Assembly: GCA_036268615.1 (NCBI GenBank)
Contig: DATATV010000051.1
Location: 1-64,000 of the forward strand
Direction: 5' to 3'
Length of the DNA stretch: 64,000 nucleotides
From: DATATV01 sp036268615
Lineage (GTDB): Bacteria; Actinomycetota; Actinomycetes; Mycobacteriales; Pseudonocardiaceae
Program-made: the position numbers and the translations under genes
In this document: positions 27,236 through 36,759 of the stretch, piece after piece
Layout of the letters: each line of letters starts with the position of its first letter
Numbering within the stretch: the first letter of the stretch is position 1
Notes under the pieces: generated by a model
What the model saw: only the letters and a program-made list of their open reading frames with translations
The model's database searches: none
Told to the model about the DNA's origin: nothing

Positions 27236-28057
27236 CTATCCGGCCAGCCGCGACCGGAACCGCGCCCGCGCGATCACCGCGCCGACCGCGAACAGGACCA
27301 GCAGGTAGGCGATGTGGCCCACCGCCGGCCAGAGCCCCAGCGTGCCCAGTTCTATCCCGCGGGACAGTTCGGTGCCGTGCCACAGCGGGGTGATCCAGGC
27401 GACCGGCCGGACCCACGCGGGCAGCTGGGCGATCGGGAACATTGCGCCGGAGAACAGCGTCATCGGCACGACGATGAACCGGAAGATCAGGTTGAACTTG
27501 ACGCCCTCGTCGTTGACGGCGGCGGCGAAGGCGACCACGGGCCCGGCGAAGCCCATCCCGCACAGCACCGCGAACAGCAGCGACACCAGCACCATCGGGC
27601 TGGTCAGCGCGCCGACGGCGGCGGCGATCAGCAGGTAGACCGCGCCGGAGAAGAGCATCCGCAGCGCGATCCACAGGAACGTCGCCCGGACCAGCTGTCC
27701 CGGGGTGATCGGCGTGTTGGTGATGCCGATGAAGTTCTTCTGCCACTTGAACCCGGACAGGATCGGGAAGGTGCCCTCACCGGCCGCGTTCTGGATCGCG
27801 CCGGCGGCCAGCAGGCCGGGCGCGATGTACTGGAGGTAGGTCAGCCCGCCGGTGAACGACGTGGAGTGCACCTGGGAGCCGAACCCGAGGCCCATCGCGA
27901 TCAGGTACAGCACCGGGATGCCCACACTGGACATCACGGTGGCCTTCCAGTTGCGCCGGTACCAGGCCCAGTGCCCCTCGATGACCAGCATGCTGGCCTG
28001 CCACGGGCTGACCGCGCGGCCGGTGGAACGTGCTTGGGTGATCGTCTCGGCAGCCAT
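27236..28057 (-). CDS. ABC-2 type exporter permease
   Basis: About 273 residues, paralogous to the permease downstream. Membrane segments include GIPVLYLIAMGLGFG and MVLVSLLFAVLCGMGFAG. The ATG at 28057 lies one base after the ATPase TGA (TGAGATG), so translation is coupled. Its cytosolic N-terminus contains the conserved HWAWYRRNWKA helix seen in ABC-2 exporters. Confidence 0.88.
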   Translation of the reverse strand: MAAETITQARSTGRAVSPWQASMLVIEGHWAWYRRNWKATVMSSVGIPVLYLIAMGLGFGSQVHSTSFTGGLTYLQYIAPGLLAAGAIQNAAGEGTFPILSGFKWQKNFIGITNTPITPGQLVRATFLWIALRMLFSGAVYLLIAAAVGALTSPMVLVSLLFAVLCGMGFAGPVVAFAAAVNDEGVKFNLIFRFIVVPMTLFSGAMFPIAQLPAWVRPVAWITPLWHGTELSRGIELGTLGLWPAVGHIAYLLVLFAVGAVIARARFRSRLAG

Positions 28058-28058
28058 C

Positions 28059-28997
28059 TCAGTCCACCAGGCTTCGGCCGGTGAGGCGCAGGAACACGTC
28101 CTCAAGGCTGCTGCGCCGGACCAGGCTGGACACCGGCCGCACGCCCCGGTTGATCGCCGCGGCCAGCGCCGCCTCACCGTCGGCGGTGTAGAGCAGCAGC
28201 CGGTCGGGCAGCACCTCGGTGCGCTCGGCCAGGTCGCTGAGCAGGTCCACCGCGTCGCCCTGGTGGTCGGGCGGGAAGCGCAGTTCCAGCACCTCGCGGG
28301 TGGAGTGGGCGGCGATCAGTTCGGCCGGGCTGCCGCCCGCCACGATCTTGCCGTGGTCCATCACCACCAGGCGGTCGCAGAGCTGCTCGGCCTCATCCAT
28401 GTAGTGGGTGGTGACGATCAGCGTGACACCGGCCTGCTTCAGCCGGAACAGCCTGTCCCACAACAGATGTCGGGCCTGCGGGTCCAGTCCGGTGGTGGGC
28501 TCGTCGAGCAGCAGCAGCTCCGGATCGTTGACCAGCGAGCGGGCGATGGTCAACCGCCGCTTCATGCCGCCCGACAGCGGTTCGACCTCGTCGTTGGCCC
28601 GGTCGGTGAGCTGGGCGAACTCCAGCAGCTCGGTCGCCTTGGCCCTGACGTGCGCCCGGGGCAGGCCGAAGTACCGGCCGTACACCTGGAGGTTCTGCCG
28701 GACGGTCAGCTCGAAGTCGAGGATGTCGTCCTGCGGGACCACGCCGATCCGGGCCCGGATGCGCGGCCCGTCCACGTCCGGGTCCATGCCCAGCACCCGC
28801 AGGCTGCCCTCGGAACGCGGCGACACACAGCCGACCATGCGCATGGTGGAGGACTTGCCGGCACCGTTGGGACCGAGGAAGCCGAACGCCTCACCCCGGC
28901 GGACCTCCACGTCGATCCCGTCGACCGCGGTGAAGCCGCCGAAGCGTTTCACCAGGTTGGTCGCGGTCACCATCGGCGGGCCGGACTCCGCTGTCAT
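28059..28997 (-). CDS. ABC exporter ATP-binding protein (DrrA type)
   Basis: About 312 residues. Walker A GPNGAGKSS, signature LSGGMKRRL, Walker B LLLLDEPTTGLD and the switch TTHYMDEAE are all present. The extra C-terminal ~90 residues are typical of DrrA-like drug export ATPases. ATG at 28997 is used; a GTG two codons earlier also fits. Leads a three-gene exporter operon inserted between the chitinase and ndk. Confidence 0.92.
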   Translation of the reverse strand: MTAESGPPMVTATNLVKRFGGFTAVDGIDVEVRRGEAFGFLGPNGAGKSSTMRMVGCVSPRSEGSLRVLGMDPDVDGPRIRARIGVVPQDDILDFELTVRQNLQVYGRYFGLPRAHVRAKATELLEFAQLTDRANDEVEPLSGGMKRRLTIARSLVNDPELLLLDEPTTGLDPQARHLLWDRLFRLKQAGVTLIVTTHYMDEAEQLCDRLVVMDHGKIVAGGSPAELIAAHSTREVLELRFPPDHQGDAVDLLSDLAERTEVLPDRLLLYTADGEAALAAAINRGVRPVSSLVRRSSLEDVFLRLTGRSLVD

Positions 28998-29061
28998 CGT
29001 CACACGTCCGACGGTATCGGGCGCGGGCGACAGATTTCCAACGCAATTACGGCCGGTGGGC

Positions 29062-29085
29062 GGGGCTGGGGACGACCCCAGCCCC
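29062..29085 (-). terminator. Terminator hairpin after ndk
   Basis: GGGGCTGGGG (29062-29071) and CCCCAGCCCC (29076-29085) form a perfect 10-bp stem with a 4-base loop, 10 bases beyond the ndk stop. This ends the ndk-side transcript before the ABC exporter genes. Confidence 0.8.
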
Positions 29086-29095
29086 GGTGAAACGG

Positions 29096-29506
29096 CTACA
29101 GGCCGGGGAACCAGAGCTTGATCTCGCGGGCGGCCGACTCCGGCGAGTCCGAGCCGTGCACGAGGTTGTACTGCACCTCAAGGCCGAAGTCGCCGCGGAT
29201 GGTGCCGGGCGTGGCCTTGTCCACCGGGTCGGTGCCGCCGGCCAGCTGCCGGAAGGCGCTGATCGCGCGCGGGCCCTCGACCACGGCGGCGAGCACCTGG
29301 CCGGTGGTGATGAACTCGACCAGGTCGGTGAAGAACGACTTGCCGTCGTGCTCGGCGTAGTGCTGTTCGGCCAGCGTGCGCTCGACGGCGCGCAGTTCCA
29401 GCGCGGCCAGGGTGAGGCCCTTGCGCTCGATCCGGGAGATCACCTCGCCGACCAGTCCACGGCGGACGCCGTCGGGCTTGACCAGAACCAGGGTGCGCTC
29501 AGACAC
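29096..29506 (-). CDS. ndk: Nucleoside diphosphate kinase
   Basis: 136 residues. Equilibrates NTP and dNTP pools by a phospho-histidine relay. The catalytic histidine is in NLVHGSDS near residue 118, and the start RTLVLVKPDGVRRG is canonical. Position next to folC/valS is conserved with Rv2445c. The downstream hairpin suggests it ends its transcript. Confidence 0.98.
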   Translation of the reverse strand: MSERTLVLVKPDGVRRGLVGEVISRIERKGLTLAALELRAVERTLAEQHYAEHDGKSFFTDLVEFITTGQVLAAVVEGPRAISAFRQLAGGTDPVDKATPGTIRGDFGLEVQYNLVHGSDSPESAAREIKLWFPGL

Positions 29507-29573
29507 GGGTCGGTTCTCCTTCAGGGATGTACGTGAATGGTGTGGCGCAAGCGTAACCAGCGGGTTTCCCCGG

Positions 29574-30530
29574 TCATCCGGAGGGCGGCCCGGAACTGCC
29601 GGTCGGGGTGCTGGTCGGAGTGCTGCCGCTGGCGTCGCCGCTGGTCGGACGGGACACGCACGCGTACTGCCCGGAGGTCGGTGCCTGGTAGAACCAGATG
29701 TCCGGATTCTGCTGGTTGGTACACGCCGCGCCGACGTTCGGCGCCGGCTGCACCTCCAGCACCTCCACCGCGGCCGGGTCCGAGCCGCACGTGCTGCGCT
29801 GGATCGGCTTGCTGTCGCTGAGCAGGAAACACTGGTCGGGCGGCACGACGAGGGACGCGCAGTAGGCCACGTTCGCTGTCTCGTCGGGCACCTCGTAGCC
29901 GTGTTCCTTGAAGCTGACCGACGGATCGGAGTCGCAGTCGGCCGCGGTCGGCACGACCTTGTTGATCACGAAGACGGACCGCTGGCCCGCGCACGACACC
30001 GGCGCCAGTTCGACGTGTCCCGGGCCGTCGCCGGCCTGCTCGTCGAAGCACGTGCCCACGTCGTAGGCGACCGAGTCGCCGCCGGCGCCGCCCGGGGTGG
30101 TCGGGGCGCTCGGGCGGGGCTGCTGGGTCGTCGTCGGGGCGGGTGCCGCGGTGGCCGGCTGCCGGTGGCCCGGTCCGCCGGTGAACCACCAGACCGCCGT
30201 GCCGGCGACGGCGAGCACCACCACGGCGGCGACGATCGCCACGCGCCGGCCACGACCGCGACGCGGCGGCGGAAACGGTGCCGCGGCCGGGGGTGGCGGT
30301 GGTGTCTCGGGCGGAGTGGTGCCCAGGCCCTGGTAGGGCGTGCTCGGGAAGTTGTCCACCGGCCGGTACTGCGGCGGCTGGTAGCCCGGATCGGTGAAGT
30401 CGGGCTCGATGAACTCGGACTGGTCCGGGATCGGACCGGTGTCGGCGGTCTGCCCACCCGGCAGCTTTCCCCAGGGCTCGCGGTCCCAGCCCTGGCGCCT
30501 ACGGTCGTGATCGGGAAAAGGTCCCGTCAT
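29574..30530 (-). CDS. Single-pass envelope protein, LppU-like C-terminal domain
   Basis: 318 residues. A Pro/Gly-rich cytosolic N-terminus (about 1-95) ends in RRGRGRR. A membrane helix (VAIVAAVVVLAVAGTAVWWF) and a Thr/Pro linker follow, then an extracytoplasmic domain with eight cysteines (such as VGTCFDEQ, VSCAGQ, YCASL, QCFLL), likely four disulfides. This resembles actinobacterial LppU/SCO3897-type proteins of unknown function. It sits between DUF4233 and ndk in the conserved folC-ndk block. Confidence 0.75.
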   Translation of the reverse strand: MTGPFPDHDRRRQGWDREPWGKLPGGQTADTGPIPDQSEFIEPDFTDPGYQPPQYRPVDNFPSTPYQGLGTTPPETPPPPPAAAPFPPPRRGRGRRVAIVAAVVVLAVAGTAVWWFTGGPGHRQPATAAPAPTTTQQPRPSAPTTPGGAGGDSVAYDVGTCFDEQAGDGPGHVELAPVSCAGQRSVFVINKVVPTAADCDSDPSVSFKEHGYEVPDETANVAYCASLVVPPDQCFLLSDSKPIQRSTCGSDPAAVEVLEVQPAPNVGAACTNQQNPDIWFYQAPTSGQYACVSRPTSGDASGSTPTSTPTGSSGPPSG

Positions 30531-30593
30531 TGCGTGCTCGCTCCCGCCCTCGCGTTCGGAGAGTCCGCCCGGTCGGTGCCGATCGGTGTTCGA

Positions 30594-31013
30594 TCACGCA
30601 CTCGGCCCGGTCGGCTGTTGACTCGGCAGCCGCCCCTGCGCCATGCGCCGGGCGACGTCCCGTCTCAGCCAGAGCAGGTAGACCCAGATCGCCGCGAACA
30701 GCAGGCCGATCACCCCGACCGGGACCGACCCGATCAGGCACAGCACCAACACGAGCTGGAGCGCCAACACGACCAGCGCGCTCCAGGAGTAGCGGATCAG
30801 CCAGCAGCAGGCGATCAGCGCGACCGCGACCACGCTGACCACGATGCCCAGCGTGGTGCCGACCCCGCCGTACTGGCGGGACACGAACAGCACGCCCAGG
30901 GCGACCACGATCGCCTCCAGCACCAGGGTGCCGGCCATCACGCCGCGGAAACCCTTCATCGGGTCGACCGCGGGCGCGGGCACCGATGCGGGTGTCTCGG
31001 CCTGTTCTGTCAT
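30594..31013 (-). CDS. DUF4233 family membrane protein
   Basis: About 139 residues with four predicted membrane helices, the first near GVMAGTLVLEAIVVALGVLF. DUF4233 proteins sit next to folC in most actinobacteria, with unknown function. ATG at 31013 overlaps the folC TGA (ATGA), implying coupled translation. Confidence 0.9.
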   Translation of the reverse strand: MTEQAETPASVPAPAVDPMKGFRGVMAGTLVLEAIVVALGVLFVSRQYGGVGTTLGIVVSVVAVALIACCWLIRYSWSALVVLALQLVLVLCLIGSVPVGVIGLLFAAIWVYLLWLRRDVARRMAQGRLPSQQPTGPSA

Positions 31014-32383
31014 GCCGGCTCCTTGCCGAACAACGAGCGGGCCTCGCCGACGGTGACCACCGAACCGGTGATCAGCACACCGGCCCCGGACAGCGGCTGA
31101 CCGGGCTCGGCGGCCTCCTCGGCCAGTCCGACCGCGGTCTCGATGGCGTCGTCGAGCCGCGCCTCGATGACGATCCGATCCTCGCCGAACACACCCTTCG
31201 CCACCGCGGCCAAATCGTCCACCTTCATCGCCCGGGGCTGGTCCACGGCCGTCAGCACGACCTCGGCGACAACCGGTTCGAGCGCACCCAGGATGCCCTC
31301 GGCGTCCTTGTCGGCCATCATCCCGATCACCGCGATCAGCCGGCGGAAGTCGAACTCCTCGGTGAGCGCGGCGGCCAGCGCGCGGGCGCCGTGCGGGTTG
31401 TGCGCGGCGTCCAGCAGCACGGTCGGCGCGCTGCGCACCGGCTCCAGCCTGCCGGGGCTGGTCACCTGGGCGAACGCGGCCCGCACCGCGTCGATGTCGA
31501 GCTGGTTCTGCGCGCCCGCACCGAGAAACGCCTCGGCGGCGGCGAGTGCCATCGACGCGTTGGCGGCCTGGTGCTTGCCGTGCAGCGGCAGGAAGACCTC
31601 GTCGTAGACCCCGCCGAGGCCCTGCAACGTGAGCAGCTGCCCGCCCACGGCGATCTCCCGGGCCAGCACGCCGAACTCCTGGCCCTGGCGGGCGACGGTC
31701 GCGTCCATCTCGGTGCACCGGTGCAGCAGGGCCGCGGTGATCTCCGGCCGGTCCTGCTCGGCGAGCACCGCGATCGCGCCGGGCTTGATGATGCCGGCCT
31801 TGTCCCTGGCGATGCCGACCACGTCGGACCCGAGGAACTGCACGTGGTCCACGCCGATCGGGCCGATCACCGCGACCCGGCCGTCGGCCACGTTGGTGCT
31901 GTCCCAGGTGCCGCCGAGGCCGACCTCGATCACGGCGGCGTCCACCGGGGTGTCGGCGAAGGCGGCGAACGCCATCGCGGTGAGCACCTCGAACTTGCTC
32001 AGCGGGATCTCGTTGCGCGCGTCGACCATGGCCACATAGGGGGCCACGTCGTGGTAGACCTCGACGTAGCGCTGCGGGTCGATCGGCACGCCGTCCACGC
32101 TGATCCGCTCGGTGACCAGTTGCAGGTGCGGGCTGATGAACCGGCCGGTGCGCAGGTCGAGGCCGCTGAGCAGGGCGTCCACCATCCGGCTGGTCGACGT
32201 CTTGCCGTTGGTGCCGGTGATGTGCACCACCGGGCAGGCCCGCTGCGGGTCACCGAGCAGGTCGAGCAGGGCGGCGACCCGCTCCAGCGTCGGATCGATC
32301 TTGCTCTCCGGCCAGCGGGTGTTCAGCTCGGCCTCGACCACCCGCAACGCCTCCAGCGCGGCAGGGTCCGTTCGCGGCAACAC
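31010..32383 (-). CDS. folC: Folylpolyglutamate synthase/dihydrofolate synthase
   Basis: 457 residues. Adds glutamates to folates and may also make dihydrofolate. The Mur-ligase-like P-loop is ITGTNGKTST near residue 55, with SPHLQLVTERISVDG and AAHNPHGARAL further on. GTG start with GAGGAG 4-5 bases upstream. Start of the folC-DUF4233 pair, as in M. tuberculosis Rv2447c. Confidence 0.95.
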   Translation of the reverse strand: MLPRTDPAALEALRVVEAELNTRWPESKIDPTLERVAALLDLLGDPQRACPVVHITGTNGKTSTSRMVDALLSGLDLRTGRFISPHLQLVTERISVDGVPIDPQRYVEVYHDVAPYVAMVDARNEIPLSKFEVLTAMAFAAFADTPVDAAVIEVGLGGTWDSTNVADGRVAVIGPIGVDHVQFLGSDVVGIARDKAGIIKPGAIAVLAEQDRPEITAALLHRCTEMDATVARQGQEFGVLAREIAVGGQLLTLQGLGGVYDEVFLPLHGKHQAANASMALAAAEAFLGAGAQNQLDIDAVRAAFAQVTSPGRLEPVRSAPTVLLDAAHNPHGARALAAALTEEFDFRRLIAVIGMMADKDAEGILGALEPVVAEVVLTAVDQPRAMKVDDLAAVAKGVFGEDRIVIEARLDDAIETAVGLAEEAAEPGQPLSGAGVLITGSVVTVGEARSLFGKEPA

Positions 32384-32539
32384 TCACTCCTCGCCGGGGG
32401 GTTTGTCAGTTCGTGGGCAGGTCGAGTCTAGGTGACCGGCGGGAACAGGCCCCAACGTGCGGTGTCCGCCGGCTGTCGGGCACCGGCTGCCTCGACTCGG
32501 ACCCGACCACGACCCCGCCGGGGCTGCTTTACTGGCCGG

Positions 32540-32833
32540 GTGTTCATCATCGATCTGCACTACACCCAGCCGCTGGACAAGGTCGACGAGTACCTCGAAG
32601 CACACGTGGCACATCTCAAGCGCCACCTGGACGCGGGCGACTTCATCGCCGTCGGCCGAAAGAAGCCCCGGACCGGCGGCATCCTGCTGGCCAACGTGAG
32701 CGACCGCCCGACGGCCGAGGCGATCGCCGCCGAGGACCCGTTCGTGACGAACAACGTCGCCACCGCGACCGTGGTCGAGTTCGAGCCGGCCATGGCCGCG
32801 CCCGAGTTCACCGCGCTGCTGGCCAAGCGGTAA
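32540..32833 (+). CDS. YciI family protein
   Basis: About 97 residues. The dimeric ferredoxin-like fold is indicated by the length, the opening FIIDLHYTQPL, a histidine in AHVAHLKRHLDAGDF, and AEAIAAEDPFV. No known activity in most members. The GTG start keeps the family N-terminus. Placed on the opposite strand between folC and valS and convergent with valS, separated by a strong hairpin. Confidence 0.85.
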   Translation: MFIIDLHYTQPLDKVDEYLEAHVAHLKRHLDAGDFIAVGRKKPRTGGILLANVSDRPTAEAIAAEDPFVTNNVATATVVEFEPAMAAPEFTALLAKR

Positions 32834-32839
32834 CCCCAC

Positions 32840-32866
32840 GGTGGGTGGCGACATTCGCCACCCACC
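32840..32866. terminator. Perfect 12-bp bidirectional terminator
   Basis: GGTGGGTGGCGA (32840-32851) pairs exactly with TCGCCACCCACC (32855-32866) with a 3-base loop. It lies between convergent YciI (stop 32833) and valS (stop 32873). Confidence 0.8.
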
Positions 32867-32872
32867 TGCGGG

Positions 32873-35518
32873 CTAGGCCTGCGGCAGGGCCGCGATCTGC
32901 ACCTTGATCCGCTCGATCTCGATGCTCGCGGCGTCCTTGCGGGTCTGGATCTTGGCCACCACGTCGGCCGGGGCCTTGCCGACGAACTTCGGGTTGCCCA
33001 GCTTCGCCTCGGTCTGCGCGAGTTCCTTCTCGGCCACCCCGAGGTCCTTGGCCAGGCGCTTGCGCTCGGCCTCGACATCGATGGCGCCCGAGGTGTCCAG
33101 CCGCACGGTGACCGTGCCGGTGGACAACGCGACCTCCAGCGACGCGGTCGCGGTGAAGCCCTCGCCGGGCTCGGTCAGCCGGGCCAGCGAGCGCACCGCG
33201 GCCTCGTGCGTGGACAGCCCCGCGCAGCAGGCGCCGGACAGTTCGGCCTCGACCTTCTGGCCGGGCCGCAGCCCCTGGTCGGACCGGAACCGGCGGATCT
33301 CGGTGATCAGCTTCTGCACCGACTCGATCCGCACCGCGGCCTCCGGGTCGGCGGTCGCGCCGGACACCGTGGGCCACGGCGCGATGACCACCGACTCACC
33401 GCCGGTCAGCGTCGTCCACAGCGACTCGGTGATGAACGGCGTGAGCGGGTGCAGCAGCCGCAGCACCACGTCCAGCACGTGACCCAGCACCGAGCGGGTC
33501 GCATCCGCCCGCGCGCCGCCCTCGGCCAGTTGCACCTTGGCCAGCTCCAGGTACCAGTCGCAGAACTCGTCCCAGGTGAAGTGGTAGAGCCCCTCGGCGA
33601 TCTTGGCGAACTCGAAGCCCTCGTACAGACTGTCCACATCGGACACGAGCGAGTCGGTCAGGTCGAGAATCCACCGGTCGGCGTCGGTCAGCTCGTCCCT
33701 CGGCGGCACCGGGGTGGCCACCGTCGCGCCGTTGGACAGCGCGAACCTGGTGGCGTTCCACAGTTTCGTGCCGAACCGGCGGGAGCCGTCCACCCACTCC
33801 TCGCTGATCGGCACGTCCGCGCCCGGGTTCGCGCCGCGCAGCAGGGTGAACCGCAGCGCGTCCGCGCCGTAGGTGTCCAGCCAGGTGATCGGGTCCACGG
33901 CGTTGCCGTTGGACTTGCCCATCTTCTTGCCGAACTGGTCGCGCACCATGCCGTGCAGCACGAACGTGCGGAACGGCGGCTGGCCGTTCATCGCGTACAG
34001 GCCGAACATCATCATCCGGATGACCCAGAAGAAGAGGATGTCGTAGCCGGTGACCAGGACCGTGGTCGGATAGAACTTCTCCAGGCTGGGCGTCTTCTCC
34101 GGCCAGCCGAAGGTGGAGAACGGCCACAGGCCCGAGGAGAACCAGGTGTCCAGCACGTCCTCGTCCTGGTGCCAGCCCGGACCGGTCGGCGGCTGCTCGT
34201 CCGGACCGAGGCAGACCATCTCACCGTCGGGTCCGTACCAGACCGGAATGCGGTGGCCCCACCACAGCTGCCGGGAGATGCACCAGTCGTGCAGGTTGTC
34301 GGTCCAGTCGAAGTAGCGCTTGGCCATCTCCGGCGGGTTGACCCGCACCGCACCCGAGCGCACCGCCTCACCGGCCGCCGCAGCCAGCGAGTCGACGGCG
34401 ACGAACCACTGCAACGACAGCCGCGGCTCGATCGGCTCCTTGGACCGCTCGGAGTGCCCGACCGAGTGCAGGTAGGGCCGCTTCTCAGCGACGATCCGGC
34501 CCTGCGCGCGCAGCGCCTCACGGATGGCCACCCGCGCCTCGAACCGGTCCATCCCGTCGAACTCGGTGCCGGTATTGGCGATCCGGCCCTCCTCGTCCAT
34601 GATCGTCGGCATCGGCAGGTGGTGCCGCTGGCCGATCTCGAAGTCGTTGGGGTCGTGCGCCGGGGTCACCTTCACCGCGCCGGTGCCGAACTCCGGGTCG
34701 ACGTGCTCGTCGGCGATGACCGGGATACGCCGGCCGGTCAGCGGCAGTTCGATCTCCGTGCCGACCATGTCCCGGTAGCGCTCGTCGTCGGGGTGCACCG
34801 CGACCGCGGTGTCGCCGAGCATCGTCTCCACCCGGGTGGTGGCGACCACGATGGACGGTCCGGAGTCGTCGAGGGCGCCGTAGCGCATGGAGACGAGTTC
34901 GCCCTCGACCTCCTTGTGCGTCACCTCCGCGTCGGACAGTCCCGACCGGAGCACCGGCGACCAGTTGACCAGCCGCTCGGCCCGGTAGATCAGGCCGTCG
35001 TCGTAGAGCAGCTTGAACATCGTCTGCACGGCCCGGGACAGGCCCTCGTCCATGGTGAACCGCTCGCGGTCCCAGTCCACGCTGTCACCGAGGCGACGCA
35101 TCTGGCTGAGGATCTTGCCGCCGTACTCGTTCTTCCACTGCCAGACGCGCTCGACGAACGCCTCACGGCCCATCTCCCGGCGGTTGCGGCCCTCGGCGGC
35201 CAACTGCTTCTCCACCAGCGCGTGCACCGCGATGCTCGCGTGGTCCATGCCGGGCAGCCAGACCGTTTCCTTGCCCTGCATCCGGGCGCGCCGGGTGAGC
35301 GTGTCGATCAGCGAGTGCTCGAACGCGTGGCCCATGTGCAGGCTGCCGGTGACGTTGGGCGGCGGGATGACGACCGAGAACGGCTGCTTCTCGCTGTTCT
35401 CGTCGCCGTGGAAGTAGCCGGCGTCGACCCAGCGCTGGTACAGCTCGCCCTCTACCTCCGCCGGGTTCCACTTCGGCGGGAGGTCAGGGGTGTGCTGGTG
35501 GGCTTGGGTCTCGGTCAC
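32873..35518 (-). CDS. valS: Valyl-tRNA synthetase
   Basis: About 881 residues. Class I synthetase charging tRNA-Val. The HIGH-type motif is SLHMGHAF, the KMSKS-type loop is KKMGKSNGN, and WCISRQLWWGHRIP is also present. The C-terminal coiled coil carries the characteristic Lys/Glu-rich helix. GTG at 35518 is chosen; an earlier ATG would add nine codons without a better ribosome site. Confidence 0.96.
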   Translation of the reverse strand: MTETQAHQHTPDLPPKWNPAEVEGELYQRWVDAGYFHGDENSEKQPFSVVIPPPNVTGSLHMGHAFEHSLIDTLTRRARMQGKETVWLPGMDHASIAVHALVEKQLAAEGRNRREMGREAFVERVWQWKNEYGGKILSQMRRLGDSVDWDRERFTMDEGLSRAVQTMFKLLYDDGLIYRAERLVNWSPVLRSGLSDAEVTHKEVEGELVSMRYGALDDSGPSIVVATTRVETMLGDTAVAVHPDDERYRDMVGTEIELPLTGRRIPVIADEHVDPEFGTGAVKVTPAHDPNDFEIGQRHHLPMPTIMDEEGRIANTGTEFDGMDRFEARVAIREALRAQGRIVAEKRPYLHSVGHSERSKEPIEPRLSLQWFVAVDSLAAAAGEAVRSGAVRVNPPEMAKRYFDWTDNLHDWCISRQLWWGHRIPVWYGPDGEMVCLGPDEQPPTGPGWHQDEDVLDTWFSSGLWPFSTFGWPEKTPSLEKFYPTTVLVTGYDILFFWVIRMMMFGLYAMNGQPPFRTFVLHGMVRDQFGKKMGKSNGNAVDPITWLDTYGADALRFTLLRGANPGADVPISEEWVDGSRRFGTKLWNATRFALSNGATVATPVPPRDELTDADRWILDLTDSLVSDVDSLYEGFEFAKIAEGLYHFTWDEFCDWYLELAKVQLAEGGARADATRSVLGHVLDVVLRLLHPLTPFITESLWTTLTGGESVVIAPWPTVSGATADPEAAVRIESVQKLITEIRRFRSDQGLRPGQKVEAELSGACCAGLSTHEAAVRSLARLTEPGEGFTATASLEVALSTGTVTVRLDTSGAIDVEAERKRLAKDLGVAEKELAQTEAKLGNPKFVGKAPADVVAKIQTRKDAASIEIERIKVQIAALPQA

Positions 35519-35676
35519 CCAACCAATTCTACGAACCTCGCACATCGAGTCTTCCGATGGCCACTCGTTCGTCCACGGTGGGCCGCGTCATAGAGTGCGA
35601 ATTGTTATCCGAGCTGCGCTAACGCTCCTGGATGATCACCCGATGCAAAGTTGTCATGAGGTACGAGGGGACTGGG

Positions 35677-36663
35677 GTGACCAGCGGCGGGCGTGCACCC
35701 GATGACTGGCTGACCGAGCGAATTCCGGTGCTGGCCGAGCCCACCTGGCTGCCGACCGCGGAGCAGACTCGCGCGGCGGCCGGTCGGACAGTCCGACCCG
35801 ACCCCGCGCCCAGGAGAGCCGCCCGGCCGCGCCGGTTGTCGATCACCCTGGTGGTGGCCGCCGTCGTGCTCGGCATCGGCTTCCTGGTCAACCTCGGCGG
35901 CGGCGCCCGCGACGCCGCGACCAACCAGTCGATCTCCACCACCGAGGGCACCCCGCTGGACCTGACCCGGCCCTTCGCGCAGACCCCGGCCGCGAACTGG
36001 GCCGATGGCTCGGCCGGCCTCGTCGTGCCGGCGGCCGGCCCACTCGGCGGCCACAGCGCGACCGCCGTCGCCGACGCGCTCACCGAGGTACGGGCGGCAC
36101 TGGTCGCCGCGCACCTGGACGACCGGATGCTGATCAACCACGACCTGTCCACGTATCTGGCGCTGCTCGCCCCGGCCATCCGGGACCGCGAGCGCGCGGC
36201 GCTGACCGGGACCGCCCTCGCCCGCGACGGCGGGGAGGTGACCCTGCTGGCCGGTGGGTTCACCCTGCTGCCGGTGCCGGCGAAGGTCTCCGGCTCGATG
36301 ACAGTGTCCACCGACCGGTACGGGCAGCTCGTGGTCAGCGCGAACTACGTGTTCGCCTACCCGTTCGCGCCCGCGGACTCCAGCAAGATCACCTCGGCCT
36401 GGCAGGTGGTCGCCATCCAGCACGTGAGCGAGGACTTCACCGTGGTGGACAGCGCCGACGCCGACGACTACTCCCCCGGCGACCAGGGATTGTGGCTGAC
36501 CCGCAGCGAGAGCTACTACGACTCGATGGCCTGCACGCCCTCGACCAAGGGCTATCTCGCGCCCGCGTACAGCCAGCCCGACACCGGACCCGGCCAGGCC
36601 GAAGCCCCGGACGCGCTGTACAACCCACAGCACTCCATCACCATCACCCAGACGTGCCAGTAG
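35677..36663 (+). CDS. Tandem envelope protein, paralogue 1 of 3
   Basis: About 328 residues, family not recognised. A cytosolic N-terminus (1-53) rich in Arg/Pro precedes one helix (about 55-74, SITLVVAAVVLGIGFLV). The outside domain of about 240 residues carries motifs shared by all three paralogues: WADG, HLDDRML, YLALLAP, GSMTVST, YVFAYPF and QGLWL. Two cysteines near the C-terminus (SMACTPS and TQTCQ) probably pair. The GTG has AGGGG 6 bases upstream. First of three tandem copies. Confidence 0.8.
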   Translation: MTSGGRAPDDWLTERIPVLAEPTWLPTAEQTRAAAGRTVRPDPAPRRAARPRRLSITLVVAAVVLGIGFLVNLGGGARDAATNQSISTTEGTPLDLTRPFAQTPAANWADGSAGLVVPAAGPLGGHSATAVADALTEVRAALVAAHLDDRMLINHDLSTYLALLAPAIRDRERAALTGTALARDGGEVTLLAGGFTLLPVPAKVSGSMTVSTDRYGQLVVSANYVFAYPFAPADSSKITSAWQVVAIQHVSEDFTVVDSADADDYSPGDQGLWLTRSESYYDSMACTPSTKGYLAPAYSQPDTGPGQAEAPDALYNPQHSITITQTCQ

Positions 36664-36759
36664 CAGTTCAGTAGGACACCGGTGCTCGACCGTGGTCCGC
36701 GGGTGGCCACCGCCGAAGCCGACCCATCAGCACCGACCGAGAACACCCTGGAGCCACCC

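Noticed and set aside
33206..35593. Plus-strand 795-codon open frame over valS
   Set aside because: Antisense shadow of a clear valyl-tRNA synthetase.
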